Source of the DNA: Cellulomonadaceae bacterium | Lineage (GTDB): Bacteria > Actinomycetota > Actinomycetes > Actinomycetales > Cellulomonadaceae | DNA length: 5,481 nucleotides | Direction of reading: 5' to 3' | Assembly: GCA_031282935.1 (NCBI GenBank) | Contig: JAITCS010000097.1 | Span: 1-5,481 of the forward strand | In this document: piece after piece, positions 5,454 through 5,481 of the stretch | How the letters are laid out: every line of letters starts with the position of its first letter | Numbering within the stretch: position 1 is the stretch's first letter | Notes under the pieces: generated by a model | The model's database searches: none | What the model saw: only the letters and a program-made list of their open reading frames with translations | Told to the model about the DNA's origin: nothing | Made by a program: the position numbers and the translations under genes

Positions 5454-5481
5454 TTCATGTGCATATCTCGTTGTATTTAAG

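Overview
The window looks like chromosomal DNA from a moderately GC-rich actinobacterium. Three features support this. The RlmB homologue has the long basic N-terminal tail typical of actinobacterial members. The DUF4032 kinase-like protein is largely an actinobacterial family. Four of the five gene starts have a -10-like hexamer (TANNNT) 6-7 bases upstream of the start codon, which is the arrangement of leaderless actinobacterial mRNAs. I cannot name the genus. Base composition is a mosaic: about 45% GC in parts of the DUF4032 gene and the cysS 5' half, and about 75% near the 3' ends of both genes.

Layout, left to right. Positions 1-62 hold a hairpin that may be a terminator. Positions 63-638 (minus) encode a 191-aa protein with a DUF3800-like, possibly RNase H-fold, acidic motif pattern. 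A 56-bp divergent promoter region follows, with an interrupted palindrome exactly centred between two opposing -10 boxes. Positions 695-2221 (plus) encode a 508-aa DUF4032 protein with a kinase-like N-terminal lobe. Positions 2222-2449 are a convergent intergenic spacer filled with direct and inverted repeats. Positions 2450-3439 (minus) encode RlmB, a SPOUT 23S rRNA 2'-O-methyltransferase. A 79-bp divergent promoter region with phased T-tracts separates it from cysS at 3519-5213 (plus), a 564-aa cysteinyl-tRNA synthetase enlarged by low-complexity insertions. A possible 60-aa gene lies at 5206-5388 (minus), overlapping the end of cysS and preceded by a good Shine-Dalgarno sequence and AT-rich DNA with a tandem repeat.

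Functionally, rlmB and cysS are translation housekeeping genes and are often neighbours in actinobacteria, usually co-directional. Here they are head to head. The DUF4032 and DUF3800 proteins have no assigned function. They share one compact bidirectional control region, so they may be co-regulated. I see no convincing CRISPR array, RNA gene, transposase or complete new system. The most interesting signals are the symmetric divergent promoter, the uniform leaderless architecture, the repeat-built insertions in CysRS and the abrupt composition change inside the DUF4032 gene.
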